Shown here: one piece after another, positions 25,032-34,294 of the stretch
How the letters are laid out: every line of letters starts with the position of its first letter
How positions within the stretch are numbered: the stretch's first letter is position 1
Assembly (NCBI RefSeq): GCF_013522825.1
Contig: NZ_JAAMQZ010000001.1
Location: 62,001 to 126,000 of the forward strand
Length of the DNA stretch: 64,000 nucleotides
Direction: 5' to 3'
DNA from: Stutzerimonas stutzeri
GTDB taxonomy: Bacteria > Pseudomonadota > Gammaproteobacteria > Pseudomonadales > Pseudomonadaceae
Made by a program: the position numbers and the translations under genes
The notes under the pieces: generated by a model
Database searches by the model: none
What the model was told of the DNA's origin: nothing
What the model saw: the letters and a program-made list of their open reading frames with translations, nothing else

Positions 25032-25478
25032 AAGGCCTCCTGAACACTTCTTCTGCATCGGGCAGCGAACACTGCGCCGCACCTGATAATGAAAGCTGCC
25101 ACGATTACGACAGCCAGGTTTACTTTCTACAGCTTAGGGGGCTTCGACAGACTTGATTGCAATCAGATTTTTCAAGAGAGGGCGCTCCAACGACGAGCGG
25201 CTACGAAGCGCTTCGTCCTGGAGTCCGTTGGCCTGAACGAGAATGCGAAAGTGATTGCCCGCCCCCTTTCCCCATCCTCCCCTGTCCGCATCAAACCTTT
25301 GCCAGAAAGGAAAATATCTTTGCCGCAAGGGGATTTCGCCATCTCCCTCTGCCCTCGGCATCACCGCCCTCAAGCAGTGATGTCAAGATAATGTCATGCA
25401 GGCCTGAAGGCGCCATGAATAAAACAGCGCCCACCACACAAGCGACAACTTCATATTCATCGGACAGGTGCAGTATCC
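25032..25478. other. Divergent intergenic region between nnrS and a chemoreceptor gene
   Basis: A 447-bp region with an Anr/Dnr box at 25153-25166 on the nnrS side. The rest is non-coding in appearance; the open frames crossing it lack ribosome sites. No hairpin or repeat stands out. Confidence 0.5.
25153..25166 (-). promoter_or_regulatory. Anr/Dnr box upstream of nnrS
   Basis: TTGATTGCAATCAG matches TTGAT-N4-ATCAA at nine of ten conserved positions and shares its inner TGCA with the primary nosR box. Centred about 128 bases before the nnrS start, it implies a leader of roughly 85 bases. Confidence 0.7.
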
Positions 25479-27107
25479 ATGCGAATCAGAACCCAACTGG
25501 TGGGGGGCTTCGGTCTGCTGCTGGCGCTTATGGTCGGCGTTGCGGTAGTGGCCGACCGGGAAGTCAGGCTCATCAATGCGACCATGAGCGAAATCACCGA
25601 CATCAACGCGGTCAAGCAACGTCAGGCGATCAACTTTCGCGGCAGCGTTCACGACCGCGCGATCGCCTTCCGCGATCTGGTGTTGCTCGATGACGAAGAC
25701 CAACTGCAACGCACCCTGACGCAGATCCAGCAACTGACCGCCATGTATGACGAAGCGGCCCGGGAGCTGGACGGCATTTTCACCGCTTCGAGCGGCCACC
25801 CGGAAGAACGGGCCTTGCTGGAAGCGATCAAGGCGGTCGAGCAAAAGACTCTGCCCATGCTGGCCAGCATCCTGGCCGGTTACGATGCAGGCAGCCTGTC
25901 CGCGGCTTCGATGGTGCTGACCCGCGACGCCAGCCCTGCCTTCAGCGAATGGCTGGCGGCCATCAATCGCTTCATCGACTGGCAGGAACGCAAGAGTCAG
26001 CTTGAAACCCGCAAGGTCCGCAGCGTCGCTGACAGCTTCACCGTGCTGATGGTGGCCTTCTGTCTCATCGGCCTGTTGATCGGCATCACGGTCGCCTACC
26101 TGATCACCCGTTACCTGCTACGCAGCCTCGGCGGCGAACCGGCTGAAGTGGCCGAAGTGGTGCATCTGATCGCCGACGGCAACCTGCACGTGAAAATGCA
26201 GACCGATTACGACGAAAGCATCTCGGCAGCGGTCATCGACATGCAGACCAAGCTGCGCGAGATGGTCATGCAGATCGCCACGGCCAGCGCGGACATCAAC
26301 TCTCAGATCGATCATCTGGGCGTTTCCTCCCGCCAGGTACTGGTGTCTGCACAGGATCAGGCCGCGCTCGCCAGCGCCTCTGCGCAAAGCCTGGAGCGGA
26401 TGAGCCAGAGCATCGAAGAAGTGTCGCTGATCACCCGCCACACCGAAGAGAATTCCGAAAAGGCCACGCAGTTGGCGGCCAGTGGCGTCGAGCTGGTCCA
26501 GGCAGTGGCCAGCGAAATGGACCTGGTAGCCCGCACGGTGGCGGACTCTTCCGAACGTGTCGGCGCGCTGCAGCGCCGTTCCGAAGAAATCTCCGGAATT
26601 GCCGGCGCCATCCGCTCGATCGCCGACCAGACCAACCTGCTGGCACTCAACGCCGCCATCGAGGCCGCACGCGCCGGCGACAGTGGCCGCGGTTTCGCCG
26701 TGGTGGCCGACGAGGTGCGCCAGCTGGCTCAGCGCACCACCAGCGCGACCGAGGAAATCGCCGAGATGATCGTGCAGATCCAGAACGAGACGCGCGATGC
26801 CGTAGCCGCCATGCAAACGACCGGCCCGCAGGTATCGCACGGGCTGGAGCTGGCCAACCAGGCCGCCGAGCGCCTGGAAGACATCCGCAACCAGTCAAAC
26901 GACTCGCTGAGCAACGTGCGCGACATCGTCCGGGTAACCGAGCAGCAGGTGGCGGCCATTACCGAAATCACCAGCCACGTCGAGCGCATTTCCAGAATGT
27001 CCCACGAAACCTCGGCAGCTACTCAAGGGAACGCCAGGGCCACTGAAACGCTGGATCGCACGACCAAGGGGCTGGAGGCGGAAATTCATCGCTTCCAGAT
27101 CGACTGA
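25479..27107 (+). CDS. Methyl-accepting chemotaxis protein with periplasmic four-helix sensor
   Basis: A 542-residue transmembrane chemoreceptor. It has a signal-anchor helix at about residues 5-25, a helical periplasmic sensor (residues 26-187), a second membrane helix (about 188-211), HAMP (212-265) and a cytoplasmic signalling hairpin with the tip [20 protein letters not shown] near residues 382-401. The N terminus [11 protein letters not shown] and sensor with a DREV/KQRQ pattern fit the 4HB_MCP_1 type. Ligand unknown. A frameshifted EAL gene follows within 10 bases, so the two were probably co-expressed. It has no C-terminal NWETF-like pentapeptide. Confidence 0.9.
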   Translation: MRIRTQLVGGFGLLLALMVGVAVVADREVRLINATMSEITDINAVKQRQAINFRGSVHDRAIAFRDLVLLDDEDQLQRTLTQIQQLTAMYDEAARELDGIFTASSGHPEERALLEAIKAVEQKTLPMLASILAGYDAGSLSAASMVLTRDASPAFSEWLAAINRFIDWQERKSQLETRKVRSVADSFTVLMVAFCLIGLLIGITVAYLITRYLLRSLGGEPAEVAEVVHLIADGNLHVKMQTDYDESISAAVIDMQTKLREMVMQIATASADINSQIDHLGVSSRQVLVSAQDQAALASASAQSLERMSQSIEEVSLITRHTEENSEKATQLAASGVELVQAVASEMDLVARTVADSSERVGALQRRSEEISGIAGAIRSIADQTNLLALNAAIEAARAGDSGRGFAVVADEVRQLAQRTTSATEEIAEMIVQIQNETRDAVAAMQTTGPQVSHGLELANQAAERLEDIRNQSNDSLSNVRDIVRVTEQQVAAITEITSHVERISRMSHETSAATQGNARATETLDRTTKGLEAEIHRFQID

Positions 27108-27116
27108 GACCTGAGC

Positions 27117-28261
27117 ATGCCGGATCACTGCCTGCTCTTTCACCTGCATGGCCTGCAGGCGCTGCGCGAAACCATGGGTGTAGCCGCCACCGAAGCGGCC
27201 ACCGCGAAGCTGGACAACGCCCTGCCGGCCATGCTCGACGCCTTGCTGCAGCATCATCGCATCGAGGCGCTGCCGCAAATCCCCGGCCTGCGCCAGGCCA
27301 GTGGGCACGCCCCTTTCGCTGCGCTGCGGGTGCCGACTTGCTGAGCGACGATGATTTCGCACGGAGCATTCTGGCGGCGGCCAATGTCCAGGGCGCCGTA
27401 TTGATGCGGAATATTTTCGGCACGGCCACGGCGCGCCTCGCCGGCCTCGAAGGCAGCCTGCTGCACGGCGCCGACGCCACGGCACTGCGCGCAGGCGAAG
27501 CATGCGACGCCCACGGACCGGAGCGTGAAGCCGTCTGCGACGCCGACGAACGCTGCCTGCACGAACTGCTCGACGGCAGCGGCCCGCGCATCTTCCTGCA
27601 GCCCCTGGTGCGTCTGCGTGATCGCCGTCTGCTGGGCTTCGAGGCACTGGCGCGCGGCCCGGCGGGCTCCGGACTGGAACGCGCCGACCGGCTGTTCGAT
27701 ACCGCCTACCGTTGCGGCCTCGGTCACGAACTCGAAAAGGCCTGTATCCGGGCCGCACTTGCCTGGCGCAAGCATATCGCCGCGGATCTGCTGCTCAGCA
27801 TCAATGTCAGCGAACCGGTGCTGGCCGCGTCCGATGTGCAGACCCTGCTGGCACGTCCCGGCGTGCTCGTGGAACTGACTGAACACTTGCCGCTGGGCCA
27901 GGCGGCAAAACTGCTCCCGACCAGGGACCGGCTGCATGCCAGCGGCGCGCAGGTAGCGCTGGACGATACCGGCTGCGGTTTCGCCGATCTGCAGGCCGCA
28001 CGCGAACTGCGGCCCGACTTCGTCAAGCTCTGCATCACCATCGTCAACAGCCTTGGCGAAAGCCCCGCCTTGCTCACCGAGCTGCGGGAGACGCTGGCGA
28101 CCCTGCACGCCTTGGGCTGCCGAATAATTGCCGAGGGCGTGGAACGGGAAGATACGACGAGTCTGCTGGCCGAACTGGGCATCGAGTATGTACAGGGCTG
28201 GCACTTCGGGCGCCCCGCCCCAGCCGCCGAGGCGCTTGAACGGTGGTCGGGCCTGGCATAG
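27117..28261 (+). pseudogene. EAL-domain (cyclic-di-GMP phosphodiesterase) gene interrupted by a frameshift
   Basis: The first frame (27117-27344) encodes a 75-residue N-terminal piece (MPDHCLLFHLHGLQALRE...). The second (from about 27326 in the +2 frame to 28261) encodes the rest, including a complete EAL domain. A one-base loss near 27320-27335 would explain the break: GHAPFAALR in one frame runs naturally into AGADLLSDDDFARS in the other. EAL hallmarks are intact: FEALARG, SINVS, VELTE, ALDDTG, KL near DFVKL, and IIAEGVE, so an intact protein would be expected to degrade cyclic-di-GMP. The C-terminal frame could be translated alone from a TTG at 27338. A sequencing error is the alternative explanation. 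Confidence 0.7.
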
Positions 28262-28341
28262 CCCGGCCCTATCGGAAGACGCTCCGGCTACCTGAGGAGC
28301 GGCAAGAACAATTATGAAAGCCAAAGGGTTGTAGTGCTCGA

Positions 28342-29997
28342 ATGAACCTGCTCACACGCTTCACCATCAAGATCCGCCTGATCGTCCTCGTCGTCTTCGC
28401 CGCTTTGCTGCTGATCGCCACCGGCCTGCTGGGATTGACCGGCATGGGCAACTCGAACGACTCGCTCCGCCACATGTTCAGCCACAAGCTGGAGCCCACC
28501 GGCCAGATCGGCCAGATTCTGGAGATGATCCATGGCAACCGGGCGCAATTGCTGCTGGCCTTGCAGCATGACCCTTCCGGCCACTTCGAGAGTCTGCATG
28601 ACCACCCGCTCGACATGCACTTCGAGATGATCGAGCGTAATATCGCGGCCATCAACGAACGCTGGCAGCACTTCATCACTAGCGACCTGAGCGCCGAGGA
28701 ACGCAGGTTGGCCGAGGATTTCGCGGCCAAACGCCAGGTGTTTCTCGACGAAGGCCTCAGACCTGTCATCGCCGACATGAAGGCAGGCCGCTTTACCAGC
28801 GGCAACATCACCCTGCTGAAAGTCGCCAACCCCACCTTCGATGCAGTCTCCGCAGCCGGTGCGCGTCTGCTGCAACAGCAATTGCAGGATGCGCAGACGG
28901 AATACGAAGGCAGCCTGGCCAAGTACCAGTTCATCCGTAATGTCGTACTCGCCCTGACAGCGTTTGCCATCGGCCTGACCAGTTTGCTGGCCTGGGCCAC
29001 CATTACCGGCATCACCCATGCCGTGAAAAGAGTCGACGCTGCCAGTGCCCGGATGGCCGAAGGCGACCTGACCGCCCGCATCGACTATGACGGCCAGGAT
29101 GAGCTGGCTCATATCGCGACCTCCTTCAACCACATGGGCGAACGCTTTCAGGCCATGGTGCGCCAACTGGCCGACGCCACCAGCCAGCTGGCAGCCGCCG
29201 CCGAGGAAACCTCGGCCATCAGCCTCCAGACCAGCGGCAACCTCCATCAGCAGCAACTGGAAACCGATCAGGTCGCGACCGCCATCAACGAGATGAGCGC
29301 CACGGTGCACGAGGTAGCGAGCAATACCTCCGGCGCGGCGCACAGGGCCCACGAAGCGAGCCAGGAAGCGGACACCGGGCGCAACGTGGTGACCGGCACC
29401 ATAGAGGTCATCGAGTCGCTGGCCGGGCAGATCGAGGGCGCCGCCAACATCATTCATCAGCTGGAGGAACACAGCGAACGCATCGGCTCGGTGCTGAGCG
29501 TGATTCGCGGCTTCGCCGAGCAGACCAACCTGCTGGCGCTCAACGCCGCCATCGAGGCCGCACGCGCCGGCGAACACGGTCGGGGGTTCGCCGTGGTTGC
29601 CGATGAGGTGCGCAAACTGGCGTCACACACCCATGACTCGGCGGTGGAGATTCGCGCAGTCATCGAACAATTGCAGAAAGCCGCCGACGAAGCGGTGGCG
29701 GCTATGGAGTCGAGCCGCGACATGGCCAGCTCCGGGGTCGAGCAGGTTACCCGAGCCGGCGCCGCGCTGGACAACATCACTCATGCGGTCACGGCCATCA
29801 GCGATCTCAACGCGCAGATCGCCACAGCCGTCGAGGAGCAGAGCGCGGTGACAGAAGAAATCAACCGCAACATCACCAACATCAGCCAAATGTCTGAACA
29901 GACCACCGAGGGCGCGCAGCAAACGGCTGGCGCCAGCGAAGAACTGGCGCGCCTGGCAGAACGCCTGCAGGGACTGGTAGGGCAGTTTCGTATCTGA
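28342..29997 (+). CDS. Methyl-accepting chemotaxis protein
   Basis: A 551-residue transmembrane chemoreceptor. A membrane helix at about residues 11-33 leads into a helical periplasmic domain (34-200) of the four-helix-bundle type with a His-containing stretch ([20 protein letters not shown]). A second helix lies near residues 203-225, then HAMP, then a long signalling domain with tip [20 protein letters not shown]. The C terminus (LVGQFRI) is ordinary and lacks a tethering pentapeptide. It follows the EAL gene by 80 bases on the same strand. Ligand unknown; in this block a role in moving toward electron acceptors is possible but unproven. Confidence 0.9.
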   Translation: MNLLTRFTIKIRLIVLVVFAALLLIATGLLGLTGMGNSNDSLRHMFSHKLEPTGQIGQILEMIHGNRAQLLLALQHDPSGHFESLHDHPLDMHFEMIERNIAAINERWQHFITSDLSAEERRLAEDFAAKRQVFLDEGLRPVIADMKAGRFTSGNITLLKVANPTFDAVSAAGARLLQQQLQDAQTEYEGSLAKYQFIRNVVLALTAFAIGLTSLLAWATITGITHAVKRVDAASARMAEGDLTARIDYDGQDELAHIATSFNHMGERFQAMVRQLADATSQLAAAAEETSAISLQTSGNLHQQQLETDQVATAINEMSATVHEVASNTSGAAHRAHEASQEADTGRNVVTGTIEVIESLAGQIEGAANIIHQLEEHSERIGSVLSVIRGFAEQTNLLALNAAIEAARAGEHGRGFAVVADEVRKLASHTHDSAVEIRAVIEQLQKAADEAVAAMESSRDMASSGVEQVTRAGAALDNITHAVTAISDLNAQIATAVEEQSAVTEEINRNITNISQMSEQTTEGAQQTAGASEELARLAERLQGLVGQFRI

Positions 29998-30059
29998 CTC
30001 CTCTACTGCGCAGTCACATCTGGTCTGCGGCCAACCGAAAACGATACCGATAACGAACA

Positions 30060-30091
30060 GGCCCCAGCGCTTATCCATGGACGCTGGGGCC
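30060..30091. terminator. Strong stem-loop between chemoreceptor genes
   Basis: GGCCCCAGCG at 30060-30069 pairs perfectly with CGCTGGGGCC at 30082-30091 around a 12-base loop. It lies after the MCP gene and before the next start. No T-run follows (GTAACATA), so it may slow rather than end transcription. Confidence 0.5.
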
Positions 30092-30117
30092 GTAACATAT
30101 TCAACCTCAGGTGAATC

Positions 30118-31233
30118 ATGAAACTATGCTGGAGTCGGGACACAACCTCGGAAAAGGAAATTCTGCGCCTGAAGCAGGCCCTGTCGGAGGCTACCGCCGC
30201 GCTTGAAGCCGCCAACCTCCATGTCGAAGAGGCAGAGCGCTCGGCTTCGCTGTGCCGGGCGGACAGGCAGAAAGTCGCCGATCTGGTCACTCATCTCGCA
30301 ACCTTCTCCCAGACCCTGGAAAAGACCCAGGCTTCGCTTGCCGGCATGGCCTCCAGCATGAGCGAGGAGAAGCAGCGCGCCGTCAATGTCCAGAGCATTT
30401 CCCTGGTCAGCCGCCAGGCCATCGACTCGATCGCGGTCGATCTGAAGACGCTCGCCGGGACTTCGCATGAGGCCTCGCTCCAGGTCGGAGAGCTGGATAT
30501 CCAGGCGCAGAAGGTCGGCGGCATCCTGCAGATCATTCGCGAGATCGCCGACCAGACCAACCTGCTGGCGCTGAATGCGGCCATCGAGGCGGCGCGTGCC
30601 GGCGATGCCGGGCGGGGTTTTGCCGTGGTCGCCGATGAGGTACGCAAGCTGGCTCAGCGCACGGCGGAAGCCACTGCGGAAATCACCACGCTGGTGGAAA
30701 AGATCCGCGGTGACAGCGCTCAAAGCCGCGACCAGATTTCCATCCTGGCCAAGCATTCGGCCACCTTCAGCCAGGACGGCCAGGCGGCGGCGGAAACCAT
30801 GCGGCAATTGCTGGAGATGTCATCGGCCACCGAGCTGACGGTCTCCGCCTCGGCGCTGCGCAGCTTCTGCGAACTGGCCAAGATGGACCACCTCATCTAC
30901 AAGTTTCGCGTCTACAAGGTGCTATTCGGTATCAGCCACGATGAGGAAGGCAGTTTCGCGCCCCACACCCATTGCCGCCTCGGCACCTGGTACTACCAGG
31001 GTGAAGGCAAGAACCTGTATGCCCATCTACCGGGCTATCGGGACATCGAGCAGCCCCACCGGATCATGCATGACGCCGCTCTCGCCGCGCTGCGCGCCAA
31101 CGCCACGGGCGATAGCACGGCGACGCTCAAGGCGGTCGAGAACATGGAAAGCGCCAGCCTTGAAGTGCTCGACGGGCTTGAACGCATGGCGATGAGTGGC
31201 GAAACCAACCCCGGCTTGCTGCACCATACCTGA
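30118..31233 (+). CDS. Soluble chemoreceptor with intact CZB zinc-sensing domain
   Basis: A 371-residue cytoplasmic methyl-accepting protein with an N-terminal coiled coil (about residues 10-50) and the tip [20 protein letters not shown] near residues 143-162. Its C-terminal CZB domain has all four zinc ligands: His in MDHLIYKF, Cys in H-C-R-L-G-T-W-Y, and two His in [11 protein letters not shown] receptors sense zinc and, through oxidation of the zinc-bound Cys, hypochlorous acid in some species. It is a paralogue of the receptor at 21786, in which the first His is missing. It is the last gene before the REP/IS110 region. Confidence 0.9.
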   Translation: MKLCWSRDTTSEKEILRLKQALSEATAALEAANLHVEEAERSASLCRADRQKVADLVTHLATFSQTLEKTQASLAGMASSMSEEKQRAVNVQSISLVSRQAIDSIAVDLKTLAGTSHEASLQVGELDIQAQKVGGILQIIREIADQTNLLALNAAIEAARAGDAGRGFAVVADEVRKLAQRTAEATAEITTLVEKIRGDSAQSRDQISILAKHSATFSQDGQAAAETMRQLLEMSSATELTVSASALRSFCELAKMDHLIYKFRVYKVLFGISHDEEGSFAPHTHCRLGTWYYQGEGKNLYAHLPGYRDIEQPHRIMHDAALAALRANATGDSTATLKAVENMESASLEVLDGLERMAMSGETNPGLLHHT

Positions 31234-31244
31234 CAAACCCACAT

Positions 31245-31313
31245 GGGAGCGGGCCATGCCCGCGAAGCGATGCCGACCATCCGCGCGGCTCCATTCGCGG
31301 CCAAGGCCCCTCC
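31245..31313. repeat. REP doublet left of the IS110 element
   Basis: GGGAGCGGGCCATGCCCGCG (from 31245) and the inverted TTCGCGGCCAAGGCCCCTCC (31294-31313) make one REP pair. It is separate from the second REP doublet, which the insertion sequence has split. Confidence 0.85.
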
Positions 31314-31349
31314 AACAGCCCGTGCGCACCGCATACCCTGTGGGAGATT

Positions 31350-32300
31350 CTATGTCAACGACGGCCTCACCTCCTGTGGTTGGTAGGCCGTCTGCGTCTG
31401 CATGAGGGCAAAGGCAATTCGGGCGAGTTTGCGGGCCAGGATGGTCAAAGCTTCGGTTTTCTTCAGTCCGCGTGCTAGATAGCCCAGATAGATTTCCTTC
31501 CATCGTTTGGTGCGGGCTGCAGACATGGCGGCGTTGTGCAGTAGCCGGCGGATCTCCGGATCACCTTGCTTGGTCAGCTTCCGTCGACCGCTGTAACGGC
31601 CAGACTCCTTGAGCCGCACGTCCAGTCCCAGAAATGCGATGAAGGCGTCGCTGTTGCGAAAGTACCCTCGCAGAAACGCCAGGTTCAGCGCTGCAGCAGT
31701 CAGAGGCCCAATACCCTCGATGGCTTGGCAGCGCTTGCTCTGTTCCTTCAGGCCGGCCTCGTCCAGAGTTGTCTGAATCGCCTTCTCCAAACGCCGCTCC
31801 AGGACGGCCATACGCTTGAGGACCGGCTTCAGTGCATTGGCCAGTGTGCGGTCCTGAGAGAAGCTCTGACGCAGCGATGTCGCGCTACGAACGAGCGTTG
31901 CCCGACGATGTAACAACGTCTGCAAGCGGCAGTACGCCTTGCTCGGCGGTTGCCAGGGATCCAGTTGAGTCTGCTCATGAGACAGGTAACGGGCCAACAG
32001 TTGGGCGTCGCTACGGTCGTCCTTGTTTCGCCCACCAATGCCCTTGCGATAGTTGCTCAGGCGGAAGCCGTTAATGACGTAAATCCGGTGCCCCTTGGTA
32101 TGAGCCAGGGTCGCAACATCCATGTGGTAGATGCCTGTGGCTTCGATAGCGATGGCGCAGCACCCAGGTAGAGTCTTGAGCCAGGCCTTGATCGTGCGAC
32201 GGTCATTGGCTAGCTCGAACACCTCACCAGACCGCGTATCGCAGACGCTCAGCGTCTCCTTGGCCACATCGATTCCGATAACTGCAACTTGGCTTGTCAT
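31350..32300 (-). CDS. IS110-family DEDD transposase/recombinase
   Basis: A 316-residue IS110 transposase. The N-terminal RuvC-like DEDD domain has D11 (GIDVAKE), E53 (IEATG), and D95 and D98 (KDDRSDAQLLA). The C-terminal transposase_20 domain has EGIGPLTAAAL near residue 195 and the S-G-R-Y-S-G-R-R-K-L segment at about residues 233-242, containing the candidate catalytic serine. Length is typical of the family (about 300-340). No frameshift or stop is present, so it may be active. The product works with a bridge RNA from the element's non-coding end to choose its target. Confidence 0.95.
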   Translation of the reverse strand: MTSQVAVIGIDVAKETLSVCDTRSGEVFELANDRRTIKAWLKTLPGCCAIAIEATGIYHMDVATLAHTKGHRIYVINGFRLSNYRKGIGGRNKDDRSDAQLLARYLSHEQTQLDPWQPPSKAYCRLQTLLHRRATLVRSATSLRQSFSQDRTLANALKPVLKRMAVLERRLEKAIQTTLDEAGLKEQSKRCQAIEGIGPLTAAALNLAFLRGYFRNSDAFIAFLGLDVRLKESGRYSGRRKLTKQGDPEIRRLLHNAAMSAARTKRWKEIYLGYLARGLKKTEALTILARKLARIAFALMQTQTAYQPQEVRPSLT

Positions 32301-32514
32301 GGCGCTCTCCGACGGGGAAGATGAAGATCACCTGTCGGGGCTCACAATGGCGCAGGCTTGCCGGTATTGTCGGTATGAGCAGCCACTCAATCCGATGGAT
32401 TCCTTATCGGCGCTTGTCGTGAGCGCGTGGATGGGGGAAGTCTCCCACCGTCTGGCTTGCAGAAGCGGACTTTGTCCCTCCACCCCCGACAGGCTCCTAC
32501 CCTAACGCCATACA
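32301..32514 (-). ncRNA. Predicted bridge RNA region of the IS110 element
   Basis: This non-coding end should be transcribed toward the transposase. Within it, read on the minus strand, 32477-32463 is GGACAAAGTCCGCTT, which matches the left target half GGACAAGTCCGCT with one extra A. 32448-32442 is GTGGGAG, the reverse complement of the right target half CTCCCAC. One guide thus copies one half-site and the other is complementary to the second, in 5'-3' order, as described for bridge-RNA target loops with a CT core. The RNA itself, its ends and its donor-binding loop are not established here. Confidence 0.65.
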
Positions 32515-32619
32515 AGCGGACTTGTCCGCGAAGAGATGCCCGAACCATCCGCGCGGTTCCGTTCGCGGCTGAAGCCGCTCCCACAGGCCGCTTCCCGCAG
32601 GCCGCTCACAGATGCGTGT

Positions 32620-32796
32620 CTATTTGACCTCGTGCTTGACCGGCTCGGGGGTGCTTTCTCCTTCGCTTACCGATTTGCGAAAGCCGCTTATGGCGCCGCC
32701 CAGGTCCGATCCCAGGCCACGCAGGCGCTTGGTGCCGAACAGCATGACCACGATCAGCAGGATGATCAGAAGCTGCCAGATGCTGATACCCATCAT
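32620..32796 (-). CDS. tatA: TatA/E-family twin-arginine translocase subunit at the end of the nos operon
   Basis: A 58-residue protein with the TatA pattern: a short periplasmic N terminus (MGISIWQ), one membrane helix ([13 protein letters not shown]), the [14 protein letters not shown] amphipathic helix and an acidic tail. NosZ is exported folded by the Tat system, and a tatA/E gene closing nosRZDFYL is known in Pseudomonas stutzeri. It likely supplements the general TatA pore for copper-loaded cargo. The start at 32796 has GAGGTGA at a good distance; an in-frame ATG at 32805 adds three residues. It follows nosL by 32 bases. Confidence 0.88.
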   Translation of the reverse strand: MMGISIWQLLIILLIVVMLFGTKRLRGLGSDLGGAISGFRKSVSEGESTPEPVKHEVK

Positions 32797-32828
32797 TTCA
32801 TTCACCTCATCGAGTTGTCTGTAATCGC

Positions 32829-33437
32829 TCAGTGACCGGCATGGTCATGTTCGTGATCGGGCGCTTCGTGCCCCATCCGCTCCATCTGCTGCATGTGCTC
32901 CATGTGTTCTTCGTGGCTCATATGCTCCACGCCCGAGGCCTCCTGCAACACCGCCTGGTCGATTTCCTCGAAGCGCAGCACCCGCCCGCCGTGCTCGTCG
33001 GCCAGTTTCCGCGCGGCGGCCTCGTCGGCGAAGGAAACCAACACTGCGCCCATGGCGCCCTTGAGCTGGGTGCCGGCGACATACCAGGCCGTCTTGGCGT
33101 CGATCAGATAATCATCATCGGGATGCTCCCAGCTGCCATGGGCCATGTCGTGCACATAGAGCCTGGCATCGAGCACGCGGTTCTCCGGCTGCAGCCACCA
33201 GCCGATCATTTCGCCGGTGGAGCAGAAGTTCTTCACGCTGCCCTTCTCCACCGCCTGCCCCTTGGCGCCGGGGAAGTCGAGCACGACCATGCCGCAGACA
33301 TGGCACTCGTCATCGGCGTGGAAGCCCACCGGCTCCAGCGACTGCCGGGGTTGCTCGCTCTCGCCGCATCCCGCCAGTCCCAGCATCAGCAGGGCGACCA
33401 GCACGCCAGCAGCCTTTCCATACATCGCTTTCATCAT
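32829..33437 (-). CDS. nosL: NosL copper-binding lipoprotein
   Basis: NosL is an outer-membrane-anchored copper chaperone that helps assemble the CuZ site of nitrous oxide reductase. The 202-residue precursor has a lipoprotein signal ending L-A-G-C (Cys at about residue 24), and the family motif C-H-V-C-G-M-V-V at about residues 45-52 with KNFCSTGEM further on. The last 35 residues form a His/Met/Glu-rich tail ([19 protein letters not shown]...) that could bind extra copper. It lies 29 bases after nosY in the nos operon. Confidence 0.95.
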   Translation of the reverse strand: MMKAMYGKAAGVLVALLMLGLAGCGESEQPRQSLEPVGFHADDECHVCGMVVLDFPGAKGQAVEKGSVKNFCSTGEMIGWWLQPENRVLDARLYVHDMAHGSWEHPDDDYLIDAKTAWYVAGTQLKGAMGAVLVSFADEAAARKLADEHGGRVLRFEEIDQAVLQEASGVEHMSHEEHMEHMQQMERMGHEAPDHEHDHAGH

Positions 33438-33466
33438 CGTTCAGTTTCCTTCAGCAGCTCACGGGA

Positions 33467-34294
33467 TCAGGTCAGCCGACGGCGGAACACGCCATAGGCG
33501 GCCAGCAGCGAAACACCAACCCATACCAGCAGGCACAGCCAGAGCGCCGCCGCCGGCATCGGCAGGTCACTGCCCAGCGACAGCACGCCCATGGCGTTGC
33601 CGCCTTCGAAACCAGCCAGGTTGATCAGGCGGTAGATATCGGCGGGGTTGAGCAGCAGCAGCCAGGGCAGCAGTTCGGGGCTGAACTTGCCCTCGCTGAG
33701 CACCAGCAGCGCCAGCAGCACCAGGTCGAAGACCAGCACGAAAAGGAACCAGACGCCCAGTGCCAGGCCCGCGGCGCTGGATTTCTCGCTGACCTTGCTG
33801 CTGATCACGTAGGCCAGCGCCAGGAATACCCAGCCCAGCAGCGTCGAGGAGATCATGAAGCGACCGAAGGCCCAGACCAGCATGCCCAGCTCGATATCCT
33901 CGACCAGCAGCCCGATCGCCACGGCGGCGCAGCCGAAGCCGATCAGCACCGCCAGCGCCAGAATCAGGCCGTGGCCGACGAACTTGCCCAGCAGAATCTG
34001 TCCGCGCCCCAGCGGATAGGTCAGCAGCAGCATCAGGGTGCCGCCCTCATCCTCACCGACGATGGCGTCATAGGCCAGCAGCAGCGCGATCAGCGGCATG
34101 AGGAAAGTGGCCAGGCTCGCCAGGCTGGCGATGGTCGCCGGGATCGAGGTGAAGCCCAGTTGCCCCGACGCCGCCGCGCCCAGCCAGGCGATGCCGACTG
34201 CGAGCACGGCGAACAGCAGACTGATCGCCAGCAGCCAGCGGTTGCGCAGGCCATCGCTGAGTTCCTTGCGGGCAATATTCCAGACCTGATTCAT
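33467..34294 (-). CDS. nosY: NosY, membrane permease of the NosDFY transporter
   Basis: A 275-residue ABC-2-type membrane subunit with about six helices. It forms the NosDFY complex with ATPase NosF and periplasmic NosD, which is needed to build the sulfide-bridged CuZ cluster of NosZ. The sequence shows the typical NosY start [20 protein letters not shown] and [16 protein letters not shown] near residue 80. Its start overlaps the nosF stop by four bases. No anomalies. Confidence 0.95.
   Translation of the reverse strand: MNQVWNIARKELSDGLRNRWLLAISLLFAVLAVGIAWLGAAASGQLGFTSIPATIASLASLATFLMPLIALLLAYDAIVGEDEGGTLMLLLTYPLGRGQILLGKFVGHGLILALAVLIGFGCAAVAIGLLVEDIELGMLVWAFGRFMISSTLLGWVFLALAYVISSKVSEKSSAAGLALGVWFLFVLVFDLVLLALLVLSEGKFSPELLPWLLLLNPADIYRLINLAGFEGGNAMGVLSLGSDLPMPAAALWLCLLVWVGVSLLAAYGVFRRRLT

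Larger units (their letters stand above)
31347..32516 (-). mobile_element. IS110-family insertion sequence inserted in a REP
   Basis: About 1170 bp, bounded by AG dinucleotides (31345-31346 and 32515-32516; CT when read in the transposase direction), with no terminal inverted repeats visible. The transposase stop lies within six bases of one end, and a 216-bp non-coding segment lies upstream of its start. This is the layout of the IS110 group proper, whose upstream end encodes a bridge RNA. Elements of this family in Pseudomonas are known to target REP sequences. Boundaries come from reconstructing the interrupted REP and could be off by one or two bases because of the shared AG. Confidence 0.85.
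31340..32583. repeat. REP doublet split by the IS110 element
   Basis: GTGGGAG at 31340-31346 ends at the left IS boundary, and CGGACTTGTCCGCGAAG resumes at 32517. Joining them gives a continuous REP unit, and its inverted partner TTCGCGGCTGAAGCCGCTCC lies at 32562-32581. The rebuilt doublet matches the consensus layout of the other REP pairs in this window. Confidence 0.85.

Noticed and set aside
27338..28261. EAL frame as an independent intact gene
   Set aside because: Its N-terminal part continues naturally from the preceding frame, so a frameshifted single gene is the better reading; independent translation remains possible.
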